DNA from: Panaeolus papilionaceus
Lineage: Eukaryota; Basidiomycota; Agaricomycetes; Agaricales
DNA length: 64,000 bases
Direction: 5' to 3'
NCBI GenBank assembly: GCA_015501605.1
Contig: JADNRZ010000012.1
Span: 992,001-1,056,000 of the forward strand
Position 1 is the stretch's first letter; every line of letters begins with the position of its first letter. The notes beneath the pieces were generated by a model. It was not told where the DNA came from. It saw only the letters and a list, made by a program, of their open reading frames with translations, and made no database searches. Of this stretch, positions 24,042 through 34,833 are shown piece after piece. A program made the position numbers and the translations under genes.

Positions 24042-24655
24042 TGTGGTTTTGGTTGCGGAGAAAGCTGCAAACGATGACGGGCACTGTTCACAATGTGATG
24101 ACTAAGCAACAAAAATATTTAGAGTCCGCTAGTCCCTTGCAGGGTCGGGCGCTTTCTCTTTGTAGGTGTCGTAGACGCTTGCAATATGATATGAGCAAAG
24201 TCCCAAATGGCAGGAGATATACAATATAAATTGGTAAGTCATTTAATACTTAGGTACATCTCCGTGTTAACCCTCCATGTTAATGCTCTAGTTTTGGCTG
24301 CATGAAACCAGTCAGAAACAAGACATCCCGGCACTCACTGAGGAATCGACTTTTTTTCAGACATTTCATGGTGATACACACCCTGAACGTCATGATGCTC
24401 CCATTTTAACTTGCGGCATGATTACGGCGACGAAATGGCTATGTTTTCGACCGATACTTTCTCCTTTTTTGCTCTGAGTTGCCTGGGCGAGTTTCAGAAG
24501 GTATTACTGACGTATCCCTGGAACACAGTATAAGTAGTGCACCTCGACACTTGCAATCCTCGGACTTTTTCCCTCTACCTTTTCTATATCTTCTTTTTTT
24601 CTTCGGGTTCACACCTCTTCAATTTTCTAACAAACTCGCATTCGTTCTTCAAACC
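24042..24655. other. divergent intergenic region, Tom6-like / FAS1 gene
   Basis: Shared upstream region of two divergent genes. Pyrimidine-rich CTTTT/CTTC tracts at about 24565-24605 sit just before the FAS1 start, as common in highly expressed fungal genes. No other gene seen. Confidence 0.4.
24529..24534 (+). promoter_or_regulatory. TATA-like box of the FAS1 gene
   Basis: TATAAG in the sequence AGTATAAGTAG, 122 bp upstream of the start codon and followed by a pyrimidine-rich leader. Assigned by motif and position. Confidence 0.5.
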
Positions 24656-26519
24656 ATGCATTTTTCACGATCCCAGCTTGCGGCATTTGCACCCCTCCTT
24701 GTTGCCCTTTCTCCGGCTCTTGCTCAAGATAACGGTGGAGGTGGTGACCAGGGAGGTTTCCCCCAGCAGTTTACATCTGCCCTTCAACAAGCAGGATTCT
24801 CGCAACTAGCCAACGTCGTCAATCAGCTCAATGGCAGCGATTCCGGTCAACGATTGCTATCGCAGCTATCTAATAGCGGTCAGAACTTCACAGTGTTCGC
24901 TCCTTCGGACCAAGCTAGTGCGTTCCCTTCATCATTTCTCTACAACACTGTCTAATCTTTGGTGCCTTAGTCCAAAGTCTGCCTAGTGATGTAACTGATG
25001 ATCAAGATCGTCTCGCTAACACACTTTCGTATCATTTCGTCCACGGTAACTTCCAAAACACCTCCAATCCCGTTGGTGGTGGTCAGGGTCCCGGTACTTG
25101 CACTCAATCTTCGAACGACTCTTCAACAAGCACCGGTACCGGGGGTGGTGCAGGCGGTTCAATGACAGAGACTTCTTCCAGTCCCGATGCTACGGCTACA
25201 GGGTCATTGTTCAAGCAGCTCTTTGGGCGGCAGGACAATGGTAATGGGAGCTCTTCAGTAGGTCAGCCCTACAGCGGAATTTACCCCAACGTGACGATCG
25301 GACGCACCCTCCTCAACGCCACTGATTTGGTTCAGCTGGAGGGTAACAAATCCCAAGTCCTAGCGTGGACACGCAGCGGAGAGCAGGGTAACATCACCAT
25401 TTTGAACCAGGCGTGAGTCTTTCTGTCCGGTTTCCTTCATTTCTTTCCTTCTTTTGGCTGAGCGGTTCCAAAGTTCTAATTCCACCTCCAGTCAAAACAT
25501 CACGGTTATAAACTCCACTTCGTGGCAAAACTTTTACATCAACGGCATCGACGGTGTTCTCATCCCCCCCGGTAACCTCCAAACTGCTCTTCAGGCCGTC
25601 AACGCTACTGCTGCGTTGGCGCTTGCATCGCAAGCTCAAATTCCTGAAAGCAATGGTGACGGCAACCAGTCTGCAATCGAGGCATTGAACGACGCTCGTG
25701 GAATCACCCTCTTCGTTCCCGATAACGCTGCTTTCACTTCAGAGGTTAACCAGACGCTTCAAGACCTCCAGAACAACCAGTCGGCCCTGACCGCGCTCTT
25801 TGAGAACCACGTACGTCTTTACTCAATTTTTGAAATTTACATCTCTTTATATAACGCCTTTTCAGTATATCAACGGCACTTCTTTGTACTCGACTCAGAT
25901 CGAGGAACAGATCGCTCAGAGTGGTCAAGCTAATGCTACCACCGCAGCTGGTGAGACCATCACCTTCTCCCGTAACGAGACCGGTCTTTTCGTCAGCGGC
26001 AGCAATGGATCCACCGCACAAGTTGTCCGACCTGATGTTCTGCTCAAGAACGGCGTTGCCCACATCATTGACACCGTTTTCCTCAACGAGGCGTCTGACC
26101 AGAGTGCTGCATCTTCCGCGTACGTCTTTCCTTGCTCTTTGTAAACGTTTCTCACTCACTTTCCACGCCTTGATAGTTTTGAGAGTGCATCTCAATCAGC
26201 CGCTCAGGTCTCCACCACTGAGACAGGTCCCGTTGGAGGTTTCGGCGGAGCAGCTACTACATCAGCGACCAGCACCGAGGCATCTTCCACCAGCTCTGAA
26301 TCCTCTACCAGTTCTGAATCCAGCAGCACCGAATCCTCCAGTGAGTCTCAATCCGAGACCTCCGCAAGCTCGCAGGAAACGACGCCTGGTGATTCAGGAA
26401 GCCTTCGTTCCCGAGTCGTTATGGCTAGCGGCTCCTCCTCTGCCTATTCCAGCTCGTTGACTGGCCCTCTCGTCGCTTTTGTCGCATCCGTCGCTGGTGC
26501 ATTCGTCTTCGTGGTTTAA
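24656..26519 (+). CDS. fasciclin (FAS1) domain protein, secreted and GPI-anchor type
   Basis: Cell-surface adhesion-type protein. The start at 24656 gives a clear signal peptide (LAAFAPLLVALSPALA) followed by a Gly-rich start of the mature chain. Two FAS1 domains can be read. In the first, FTSALQQAGFSQLANVV, QNFTVFAPSDQAIQSLP (across an intron) and LANTLSYHFVHGN are seen. In the second, NGIDGVLIPP, EALNDARGITLFVPDNAAF and DVLLKNGVAHIIDTVFL are seen. Four short introns, all in phase. A Ser/Thr-rich stalk (SSTSSESSTSSESS) precedes a C-terminal hydrophobic tail (GPLVAFVASVAGAFVFVV) suited to GPI attachment. Several N-x-S/T sites suggest N-glycosylation. Intact; the partner or matrix ligand is unknown. 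Confidence 0.92.
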
Positions 26520-27290
26520 GCCAGCGAGCTTAAAAAAATATTTTTTCGTGAAACCTTGGATCTTTAGATTGATATAACTATAGTACTCCCATGTAACGTT
26601 CTGTTGAATATGGATGTAAAAACATTTATCTTTTTTCTTTTGCGTTTCTCCAAGTTCGAGGTTTTAAGTACCACATTCGATAAAGTAAAACTCTTTCGTC
26701 TCAAGCCTACTCCTTCTTTCTGAGGTACATCAAACCCTACGACAATAAGAAACAAGATTCTTGAGGAAATGTATGGAGCCCGCCTTGCATCTGCACGGTT
26801 GTAGGTCCATTATTCAACGCCAAGAAAGCAGAAGAGAAAGTCAAATTGTCTAAATTTGTCATGTGTCCTGCACTCTCAGTTGCCTCTCACAGCCACGGAT
26901 CGCTAACCGATCCTCAAGTTGCGCCATACCGCTCGCTTACAACGCAATTAGCATTTCCTATTTCGCGTTCTTGAGGTCAATGTCGAGCTCCATGCCATCA
27001 TATGACAGTACCCTGCGAGGTGATAAGGGAATACAGTGGATACGACTATCAATGAAGACGTGTCCGGATAGCTATCCAGGACTATTCCGGTTCTCGAAAC
27101 CGAATGGCGTCGTTGGGTGGTCATATTGCTTCTATATTGCGCCTGAAAAACGGCGAATGTTTGACTTGTCATAGCTGTCTGGGCTTCTCTGTGATGTGAT
27201 ATATATACCTTACCTATTCCATCAACTTCAGCATCGAACTTGGACGTTCTCAACTCCATCGCATACCTCTCTCCTTTTCAAACAGATATC
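26520..27290. other. intergenic region, FAS1 / TauD-family gene
   Basis: Contains the FAS1 3' UTR and the promoter of the dioxygenase gene. No further gene; short frames near 26863-27174 lack recognisable features. Confidence 0.4.
27200..27207 (+). promoter_or_regulatory. TATA box of the TauD-family dioxygenase gene
   Basis: TATATATA, 84 bp upstream of the ATG at 27291, in an otherwise mixed sequence. Position and motif fit a core promoter. Confidence 0.55.
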
Positions 27291-28688
27291 ATGGCCCCTT
27301 CAGTCTCTGGGCTCAGGTCCGTTGAGACCACCGCCGATCCTATTCAGGTCGCCAAAGCCAAAGTCCAAGAAACTATTCAGGCCGAGGAGAAGCCCGCTGA
27401 CAAGGTCAGTCTAAGTGTATGCTTTGATTTATTGTCAGGCGCCTATATTCGTTTATTTGCTACCAGGGTCCCGCATACCCCTTCTACTATCCCTACTTCG
27501 ATGTGAACGAGAAGTTCCCTCCTACTGAACTCTTCGGTGAGTTTCTTTTTTGTGTGCGGTCTTCTCAGGATCTAAGTCAACACCATCCAGAACACACCGA
27601 CCCCGGCCTTCGTGCTGATCCTAAGAAGCCCCATCTCCTCACTCCCAACGCTACCACCAGAAATATTAGCCCCTATATCGGTACCGAGGTCACGGGCGTC
27701 CAGCTCACTGACCTGACGAAGGAAGGTCTGGACGAGCTCGCTCTTTACGTCGCTGAGCGCAAGGTCGTTATCTTCCGCGACCAAAACTTCAAAGATATTG
27801 GTCCAGACGCTCAGATCGAGTTCGCCAAGCACTTCGGTCCTATCCAGAGACACCCTACGTCCGGAAACGTGAAGGGATATCCCGAGTTCCACGTCGGTAA
27901 GTAATTTCACGTCTCCATCTCATCCTTGGTCAGTCACTGAGCTGCTCCAATACAGTGTACCGCGATGCTGGACATGACCGCTTCCGTGAATACTCCGGCG
28001 CCAATCGCGCTAACCACACTTCATGGCACTCCGACGTCTCCTACGAGAAGCAGCCCCCTGGCACTACCTTCTTCTTCATCCTTGATCAGGTATATACTTT
28101 CCTCAGCTTCGTATTTACTGTGTTTTTTCACAGCCTTTTTTCACTAGCCCGAGAATGGAGGCGGTGACACCCTGTTCCTCTCTCAAGTCGAAGCCTACAA
28201 GCGCCTATCCCCCGAATTCCAAAAGCGCCTCGAAGGCCTCCGCGCCGTCCACTCGGCCGTCTACCAGGCTGAATTCTCCAGGAAGCGTAACGGACCTGTG
28301 CGTCGCGAGCCTGTCGAGACTGAGCACCCTCTCGTCCGTGTTCACCCCGTCACCGGAGAGAAGACGCTTTACGTCAACCAGGGCTTTACCAAGCGCATTG
28401 TTGGCTACAGGGACGAGGAGTCCGAGTACCTGCTCAAGTTCTTGTTCGATCATATCAGCACGGGCTCTGACTTCCAGATTCGTGCGAGGTATGAGCCAGG
28501 AACTGTTGTTGTCTGGGTGAGTCTCTTCCTTGTCCTGTCGAAGCGCACATACTAATTATTACGGTTTTTAGGATAATCGTGTGACTGCACACTCTGCCAT
28601 CCCCGACTATGATGCCACGTTCCGCAGACACGCCGTTCGCTTGACCCCTCAAGCTGAGGTTCCTGTCGAGGCAAAGGCTGATGCCTGA
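27291..28688 (+). CDS. Fe(II)/2-oxoglutarate-dependent dioxygenase, TauD family (sulfonate dioxygenase-like)
   Basis: Oxidises a small substrate with O2 and 2-oxoglutarate; yeast relatives (Jlp1 type) release sulfite from sulfonates. Five short introns are removed to give about 380 residues: MAPSVSGLRSVETT, FYYPYFDVNEKFPPTELF, NISPYIGTEVTGVQL, ERKVVIFRDQNF, FAKHFGPIQRHPTSG. The iron-binding HxD is in HTSWHSDVSYEKQPPG; the distal histidine is in NRVTAHSAIPDY and the 2-oxoglutarate arginine in RRHAVRLTPQ. YVNQGFTKRIVGYRDEES and FDHISTGSDFQIR are typical of the fungal branch. All catalytic residues are present and the frame is intact to the TGA at 28686-28688. Substrate (taurine, alkyl sulfonate or other) cannot be fixed from sequence. 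Confidence 0.93.
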
Positions 28689-29239
28689 GCGGGGGATTCG
28701 CATACCCGAGTAACAGGGTCATGATACCATTTCTTGTCTCATCGATATTTCCTTTCGTCTCTTGTGTATAGTGATGTATGTACTTGTACATTTATATGTA
28801 TATTGTTATAAAAGACTATTTGTTCATATAAGAGCTTCCAGCCTGCTGTGTGTTTCCCTCGCAGGCGCAAAGTTGTTCCTTCGAGTAGGACATTTAGGAC
28901 CATCTTATTTGGTATCGTGCATCGAGAGCCTCCTCGATGCGAATGTGTGTCAATGGCGGTAAATCGTTTGTCACATTGTCCTCCTTGACGTCCAATTGAA
29001 AGTCTCCTGCCAAAAGCATCACGACGACGCACGTTATCACCCGCACAAATATGAGAAACGTGCTCCTAGCGCCGGTGATGTCTAATCGTCAGTTGAATTT
29101 TTTAGAAGCAAGTGCGTCGATGTTCAATATAACTACAAGCGTTTGGCCTCTGATTTATGACGTCCTCGTTTTTCTAAAAAATAGTCGAACAGAGAAGGAT
29201 GATGAAGTAGCCCAAACGCAAACCAGGTAATTCAAAAAA
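28689..29239. other. convergent intergenic region
   Basis: Between the 3' ends of the dioxygenase gene and the first F-box-like paralogue. AT-rich; a TGTACATTTATATGTATAT stretch near 28786-28804 may be a 3'-end signal. No gene seen. Confidence 0.4.
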
Positions 29240-30287
29240 CTATCTCAAATTTGACCACCACAGCTTGCCTTGTTCATTGAGTTCCGTTTCGAAATCAAAG
29301 ACGGGAGGCGGGGCATACACGAGTCCCGTTGAGGGATCGTTCAAGTATCTAGCTACAAAAAAAAAGGGAAAATGTTCAAACGATTGGGGATCAACAGGCG
29401 TACCGTCGCTCACCTTGTCTCGCCACAACGATCCGCTCAGAGAATTCCCAGAAATCCATTTCTCCATTGAAACCCATTAACCAGTCTTTTTCATGTTCCT
29501 CATATGATTGGCATATGTCGATCTTGACGACCCGCTCATCGGGGCTCTCGTACGCGGTATCATAATAAAGCAGTATGAGAACTCGAAGGGATTTGCATCC
29601 CATTTCCTTACGTGTAAGATGTTGCACAAGTGCTGTAGGATCGTAGGGTACGTCTGTAATTGCCAGATGGCTGAGGTTGGGAAACTTTGGCAGCAAGTCC
29701 CAGTCCATCCCTAACTCTAGATCCATAACATCTAAATGTGTGATACTGGCGTATACCGGAGATAGGATGAAGGGAAGGGGGATCTGCCCTATGAAGGCCG
29801 AAATACGCCTCAGCTTGGAGACGTGCTGCATGGACGGGTGTAACCCTCCCAGCTTTACTGCCCCATGCCAGTTTACGATGTCCTGCACATTGAGACAATG
29901 TTCCAGAACCTTGGACGCGTTATCCATGCTGGTCCCCAGATAGATATTCCTAGTGTATTTCCCAAACTTCTGAAGAATATCAAGGCATTCTGACTCCCCG
30001 CGGTTCAAAAAGAAGTTATCGGTGTGCAAAACCTGGTATAAGAACGGCACGGTCCTATTTAAGTGCCCGTATGTGAAGTCAGTTCGAGGCCTGGGCAACC
30101 AGATAAGAGCAATCACCAACCAATCTCGGAACCGCCTTGCTGTGAGCTGCAGTTCCAAGCAGCAAGTGGTCGGTGTCAAAGGGAACTTTATGCTGTCCAG
30201 TGCCGCTATCTCAACAATTACCTGCTCCAGTTCAGCAGGGAAAAAAGGTGGGCTAGTATCAGCGTCACCATCACAAGCAGATCTCAT
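29240..30287 (-). CDS. F-box-like protein, tandem paralogue A
   Basis: First of four related minus-strand genes. Exons 30121-30287, 29414-30054 and 29240-29352 give 306 residues. The N-terminus (PPFFPAELEQVIVEIAALD) with CCLELQLTARRFRDW reads as a short F-box-like helical motif. It is followed by repeating helix/strand segments (VLEHCLNVQDIVNW, KLRRISAFIGQIPLP, SITHLDVMDLE, NLSHLAITDVP) that look like degenerate leucine-rich repeats. The C-terminus has WLMGFNGEMDFWEFSERIVVAR and ends GKLWWSNLR. Both introns fall at the same sites as in B, C and D. Function is not known; by analogy with F-box/LRR proteins it may bind a ubiquitin ligase core, but the F-box is divergent. Confidence 0.8.
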
Positions 30288-30509
30288 GGTGGTTCGGTTG
30301 AGAAGGCTGGCGGTGACAGTGTGACTCGAATCTGCATGCCTTCACACAATTCACATATTAACAGCAATTTTCTAAAAGGTTGACGGTTGCGACTTTGTAC
30401 ATTTATATATATGAAATATTTTTGTTGATATGCAAGGTTCGATCCAATTGTGTTCATTGCTCGTAGAAGCAAATCTGTTTCGAGTCCTACATTCCGGACC
30501 ATCATAGTC

Positions 30510-31573
30510 TCATAGATCGCTCAATTTTGACCACCACAGCTGGCCTTGTTCATTGAGCTCAGTTTCAAGATTAAAGTCAGGTGGTGGATTGTACACAACT
30601 TTGGTTGAGGCATTATTCAAGTACCCGGCTATGTAAAAAGAAATGGGATTAGGTGTGGTGTTTGTGAGTCAATCGATGTATACAGCTGCATATATCGAGT
30701 TGGAAGCTTACCTTTTCTCGCACTGACAATCCTATCAGCGAATTCCCAAAAATCCATGCCTCCATTTACGCCCCTTATCCAGTCTGCCTCGTGTGCTTCA
30801 TATGATTCGGATAGTCTGAGTTTCACGAATCTTTCGTCGAGGCACTCGTACCAGGTGTAATAAAGCATTACAATGACTCGAAGATATCTACACCCCGATT
30901 CTTCGTCTGTAAGACGTTTCACGAGTGCCGTAATGTCGCTGGGTGGCTCTGTGAGGCAGAGATGGCTGAGGTTATGGAAGTTGACCAAAAGATCCCAGTC
31001 CATCCAACCCATGATATCCAGATGCGTGATGTTGGCATAGACTGGAGAGATCAGGAACTCTAGGGGAACATTCTGCATGAGCGCTGATATACGCCTAAGC
31101 TTCGAAATGTTTTGCATGGAGGAGTGCAAACTCGGATCTCCCAATGATACTCCGATATGCCAGTTGACGATGTTCTCGACATTGGGACAATGCTCCAGGA
31201 TCTTGGAGGCCCATTTCGGGTCGGTTCCTATATAGATATGGCTGGTGCATCTTCCAACCTTTCGTAGTAACTCAAGACATTCCGACTCCTCGCGGTTCAG
31301 ATAAAACTTATCCGTGTGCAGGACTTGGTATAGGAGTGGTACAGTCCTATCCACATATCGATTTGCAAAAATTAGTTCGTTGGCAAACTCATTAGTATTA
31401 GCTGTTACTGACCAGTCTCGGAAACGCTTCGCTGTGAGTTGTAGCTCGAGGCAGCAGGTGATAGGTGTCAAAGGAAACCGTATGCCTTCCAGCGCCGCCA
31501 TTTCAACGATTACTTGCTCAAGCTCAGGAGGGAAAAAAGGTTGACTTAAATCGGTGTCATCGGATACGGACAT
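30510..31573 (-). CDS. F-box-like protein, tandem paralogue B
   Basis: Exons 31413-31573, 30712-31346 and 30510-30628 give 304 residues. MSVSDD is chosen as start because it matches the length before the (P/F)FPPELEQ motif in paralogues A and C; an upstream in-frame ATG at 31636 would add 21 residues. It is the closest relative of A: shared blocks include PFFPPELEQVIVEMAALE, CCLELQLTAKRFRDW, the TVPLLYQVLHTDKFYLN segment after intron 1, NVENIVNW, MDFWEFADRIVSAR and a final ETELNEQGQLWWSKL. The A/B similarity at protein level and conserved splice sites indicate a fairly recent tandem duplication. Confidence 0.82.
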
Positions 31574-31694
31574 GGTGGTTCGTTGGAGAAGGCTCACGGT
31601 GGCAGTGTTGACTGAAGTGAATGTCTTCAGATTCAATTCATATTTGATGTCAAGTCAAACAAACATATCCGTAGCACACATTGCCGATTCCAAT

Positions 31695-32782
31695 TTATAA
31701 GCCGATTGCTGTATCTTCCAAGGTGTGATTACGCTGATACCACCACAGCTGACCGACAACATCGAGGTCTTTTTGAAAGTCAAACGTTGACCGAATAATT
31801 GTCTTGGAGCCATCTATCAAGTACCCTCCTGTTGAGAAAGAGTAAGCAACGCAGAAATTGTTGTCGATGAAGAGGCAAACGCACGCCTTCTGGCCACAGT
31901 GATTCTTTCTGCAAATTCCCAAAGGTCCATTGCTAGCTCCCCGTTGACGTTACGCGCCCAATCATTTACGAAGCCCTCCTCTCCCTGGAGCAGCACATAT
32001 CGAGATTCCCGAGGGTCTTCATAGGGAGAAAACTGGATTTGATGGGCAGTCGTCGAAATGAGAACGCTTAGTGAACGGCATCTTGGCTGACTTCCACCAT
32101 CGCCCTGCAATATAGTGTCAAACATTTCTCGAGAGTCTCCGATGGGTGTAACATGACTGAAGCACAGATGGGTCAGATTTTTAAATTCAAATATCAACTC
32201 CCAATCTTCCGTGTTGATGAGGTTTAGATGAGTTACGTTGGCATATGTGCTGGAACAGTTGATTTGGTCTGCGATCATGTAGCCCAATGAGGTAGATAAC
32301 CGCCTCAGTTGGCGGAGTGCGGCGAGCTCTTCGGGTTCTTTGATAGGTACGTGGTCCCAGCATATCAGGTCCTTTACATTAGGACAACGCTCCAGGATTC
32401 TGTACAACGTGGATGGGCGTGCAGGGTTTCCATTTACGTGTGTAGCATATTTTCCATATTTTCGCAATGCCCTCATATACTCGCGTTTAGGTAGCCGTGG
32501 ATACGAGTGATCTTTGGAAGCATACACGACTCTGAACAGGAAGGGCATTGTCCTACCCCACAAATTAACTTCAGCTCAAACCAACTCCTTGTTCATAAAT
32601 GAGCACGCTGAGTTGACGACTGACCAGGCTCGAAAGCGCTTCGACGTGAGTTGTAATGACAAACAGCATCTCTCAGCTGTTAAAGGAAACTGGATGGATG
32701 AGTATGCACATATCTCAACGATAGGCTGTTCAAGCTCAGGAGGAAAGTAAGGGTATAGGGACGAGTCGTCTGAGTGGGTCAT
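31695..32782 (-). CDS. F-box-like protein, tandem paralogue C
   Basis: Exons 32625-32782, 31885-32552 and 31695-31828 give 319 residues. Start MTHSDDSSLYPYFPPELEQ; then CCLSLQLTSKRFRAW, TMPFLFRVVYASKDH after intron 1, RILERCPNVKDLICWDH, YANVTHLNLINTEDWELI, NLTHLCFSHV and MDLWEFAERITVARR. The second donor (GTGCGT after AGAAGGC) keeps the same phase as in the other copies. It ends in VVGQLWWYQRNHTLEDTAIGL, longer than A and B. More diverged from A/B than those are from each other. Frame intact. Confidence 0.8.
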
Positions 32783-32985
32783 GACGGTTCACTGGGAAGA
32801 AGTGATTGCGGGTGTGACCGAAAATACATGACAACCTCCGCCTTGGCCCTTGTCTGACGCGGCATCAGTCTCTTTGTCTGGGGCAACCAGCTCGAAGTTT
32901 CTGGAGATATGGGATCGTAGAATTTTTTAAAAACAACAGGATGATAAACATATCTAGTGGGTAGCAGGCATTGTTCGAAACAGCT

Positions 32986-34025
32986 CTAGAGTAGTGGAGA
33001 GTTGCGCCGAGACCACCAGACCTGGCCTTCGACAGTGAGCTGCTTTTTAGCTTTGAATTTCCTCTTCTTATACGCCGCCAAGGGGTCTTTGTTTCGCATG
33101 AACCCAGCTGTTTACACGATTCAGCAGCTGAAAAAATCATGACACATCGAAAGAAATTACCCTTTCGAACGAAGACAATTCGTTCAGCAAACTCCCAGAA
33201 GTCTATGAAGCCATTGGTGCTACGGTCCCAATCCTCTTCTTCCAGGTCTACCAGAGTGACGAATCGTGGGTCATTGTACCAAAGGGTAGTTTCGTCGTTA
33301 ACGAGGGCAATGATTACTCGAAGGGCGGACAGCCCAGAATCTTTTGCGGTTACGTGATTCAAAGCTTGTTCAACCTCTGAAGCATCTGGGGGATGGCTAA
33401 AGCATAAGTGGGTTAGACTTTTGAAGTGTACCAAGAGCTCCCATGGCATCGTTCCAATAATATCCAGGTGGGTCAAGTGTGGATACACACTGGATGATTG
33501 AATATGTTCTGCTGACAAGGGTCCAAACTGGCCAGAGAGTCGTCTGAGGCTTGTCAGCACCTGTATGATAGGATCGAGGGCCTGATCGGTAAGTGTTTTG
33601 TCGAACGAATGGGTCGGCCACATCACAAGGTCTTCGACATTTGGACAGTGTTTCAGTGCCTCGCTGCATAATATTGAGTTACTGCTTTTGATCCTCTTTG
33701 CATAGTGTCCGCATCTCTTGATCATCTTTAGGTAGTTAGCTGTGCTCGAAGATTCGGAATGAAAGTTGAGTCGAATGGGAATGAAGAGCACTCGATAGAG
33801 AACGGGTTGAATCCTGGTTTGACCAGTTGATTGCCAGTGACAGATACTCAGAAGAAGAAACACTAACCAGTCATGAAATCGTTTCGAGGTCAACTGCAAG
33901 TCCAGGCAGCAATGGCTCTGTCGAACGGGGTATCGTATCTCTTGAAAGGCCACAATCTCGACAATTGCACGCTCGAGGTCCACAGGAAGGAATGGCTCAT
34001 TATCGCAACAACTCTCATTAGACAT
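32986..34025 (-). CDS. F-box-like protein, tandem paralogue D
   Basis: Exons 33868-34025, 33161-33813 and 32986-33107 give 310 residues. Start MSNESCCDNEPFLPVDLERA was chosen to align with the other copies; upstream in-frame ATGs reach 34148. Seen in order: CCLDLQLTSKRFHDW, IQPVLYRVLFIPIRLNFHS, EALKHCPNVEDLVMW, SLRRLSGQFGPLSAEHIQ, YPHLTHLDIIGTMPWELL, SLTHLCFSHPPDAS, IDFWEFAERIVFVRK. The tail after intron 2 is Lys/Arg-rich (YKKRKFKAKK) and ends VEGQVWWSRRNSPLL, so the WW(S/Y) motif is common to all four. It is the outermost and one of the two more diverged members. Confidence 0.8.
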
Positions 34026-34213
34026 TCGAGCGATGGTTGTGGTTGGGACGATAGCTATAAGGTGCGCCCCGCCTTGAGGTGCGTTACGCATCATGGACAA
34101 TGCAACGTGGCTGATAGTGTAAGTCATATATCGAATGCTTGCAGGCACTACCCTGCTAAATCACGAGGCACAACCGCTTGACGAACCTTTTTTGTTTACA
34201 ACTGAAGACGACT

Positions 34214-34307
34214 CAGAACCGAAATGCAATGCAATGAAGAGGTATATTACAGTAGCTATGAAGGGTATATACTAAGGGATACGGGAAGCTTAAGCACCGA
34301 CGGTGGC
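34214..34307. repeat. inverted repeat, left arm (3' end of hydrophobin gene)
   Basis: This 94-bp arm covers the last five or so codons, stop and 3' UTR of the minus-strand hydrophobin gene. It matches the reverse complement of 34741-34833 with seven mismatches and one single-base gap by hand alignment (about 91 percent identity). Confidence 0.9.
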
Positions 34308-34687
34308 GGGTGTGCAGTTGGTGCCGAGGAGCTGGTTCTGGAAGTTCTCCTGGCAGCAGGTGGGAGATGAAGCGCTAGATTTAAAATGTCAGAAAGAGAT
34401 GCCGAATAAAAGGAAAAGGAATCGACTCACCGGTTGGCACCAGTTCCAGCACCGATACCGGTGATGGGGTTGCACTGAACGCCGAGTTGACCAGTGACGT
34501 CCTGGGCGTTGATACCAACGAGACTAGCAATGCTGGCGGCGTCGTAGTTGGCTGGGGCCTGGTAAGAAGCGCAGCATTGGACAGATCCGGTGTTCCAGCT
34601 GTAGTTGATACCGTCGACGTTGACGGCTGAGAGAGCAGAGACAGCGACGGCGCCGAGGGCGAGGACAGCGAAGACCTTGGAGAACAT
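34290..34687 (-). CDS. class I-type hydrophobin with only six cysteines
   Basis: Small secreted amphipathic protein of the hyphal surface. Exons 34431-34687 and 34290-34374 with a 56-bp intron give 113 residues. A signal peptide (MFSKVFAVLALGAVAVSALS) is followed by NTGSVQCCASY, the LVGINAQ block, GQLGVQCNPITGIG, GTGANR, PTCCQENFQNQLLG and TNCTPATVGA. This is the standard class I framework, CC..C..CC..C. The first cysteine (position of W in SWNTGSVQCC) and the fifth (R in GANR, class I usually GANC) are absent. TGG and CGC are each one base away from a Cys codon. The gene is otherwise intact and has a normal intron. It lies inside an inverted repeat whose right arm starts about 53 bp upstream of its ATG. 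Confidence 0.92.
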
Positions 34688-34740
34688 TGTGATAATGAGA
34701 TTGAGTGGTTTTGATTTGGTTGAACTGGGTTTTGGTTCGA

Positions 34741-34833
34741 GCCACCGTCGGTGCTTAAGCTTTCATATCCCTTAGTATATTCCCTTCATAGCTACCGCAA
34801 TATACCTCTGCATTGAATTGCATTTCGGTTCTG
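34741..34833. repeat. inverted repeat, right arm (extra copy of a hydrophobin 3' end)
   Basis: On the plus strand, 34741-34758 reads GCCACCGTCGGTGCTTAA, i.e. A-T-V-G-A-stop, the same C-terminus as the hydrophobin, followed by a near copy of its 3' UTR. No hydrophobin coding sequence precedes it, so only the tail of a copy remains. Confidence 0.88.

Noticed and set aside
30430..30460. tRNA-like T-loop GGTTCGATCC
   Set aside because: Flanking bases do not form an acceptor or T stem and no anticodon arm is present; it is intergenic between two F-box-like genes.
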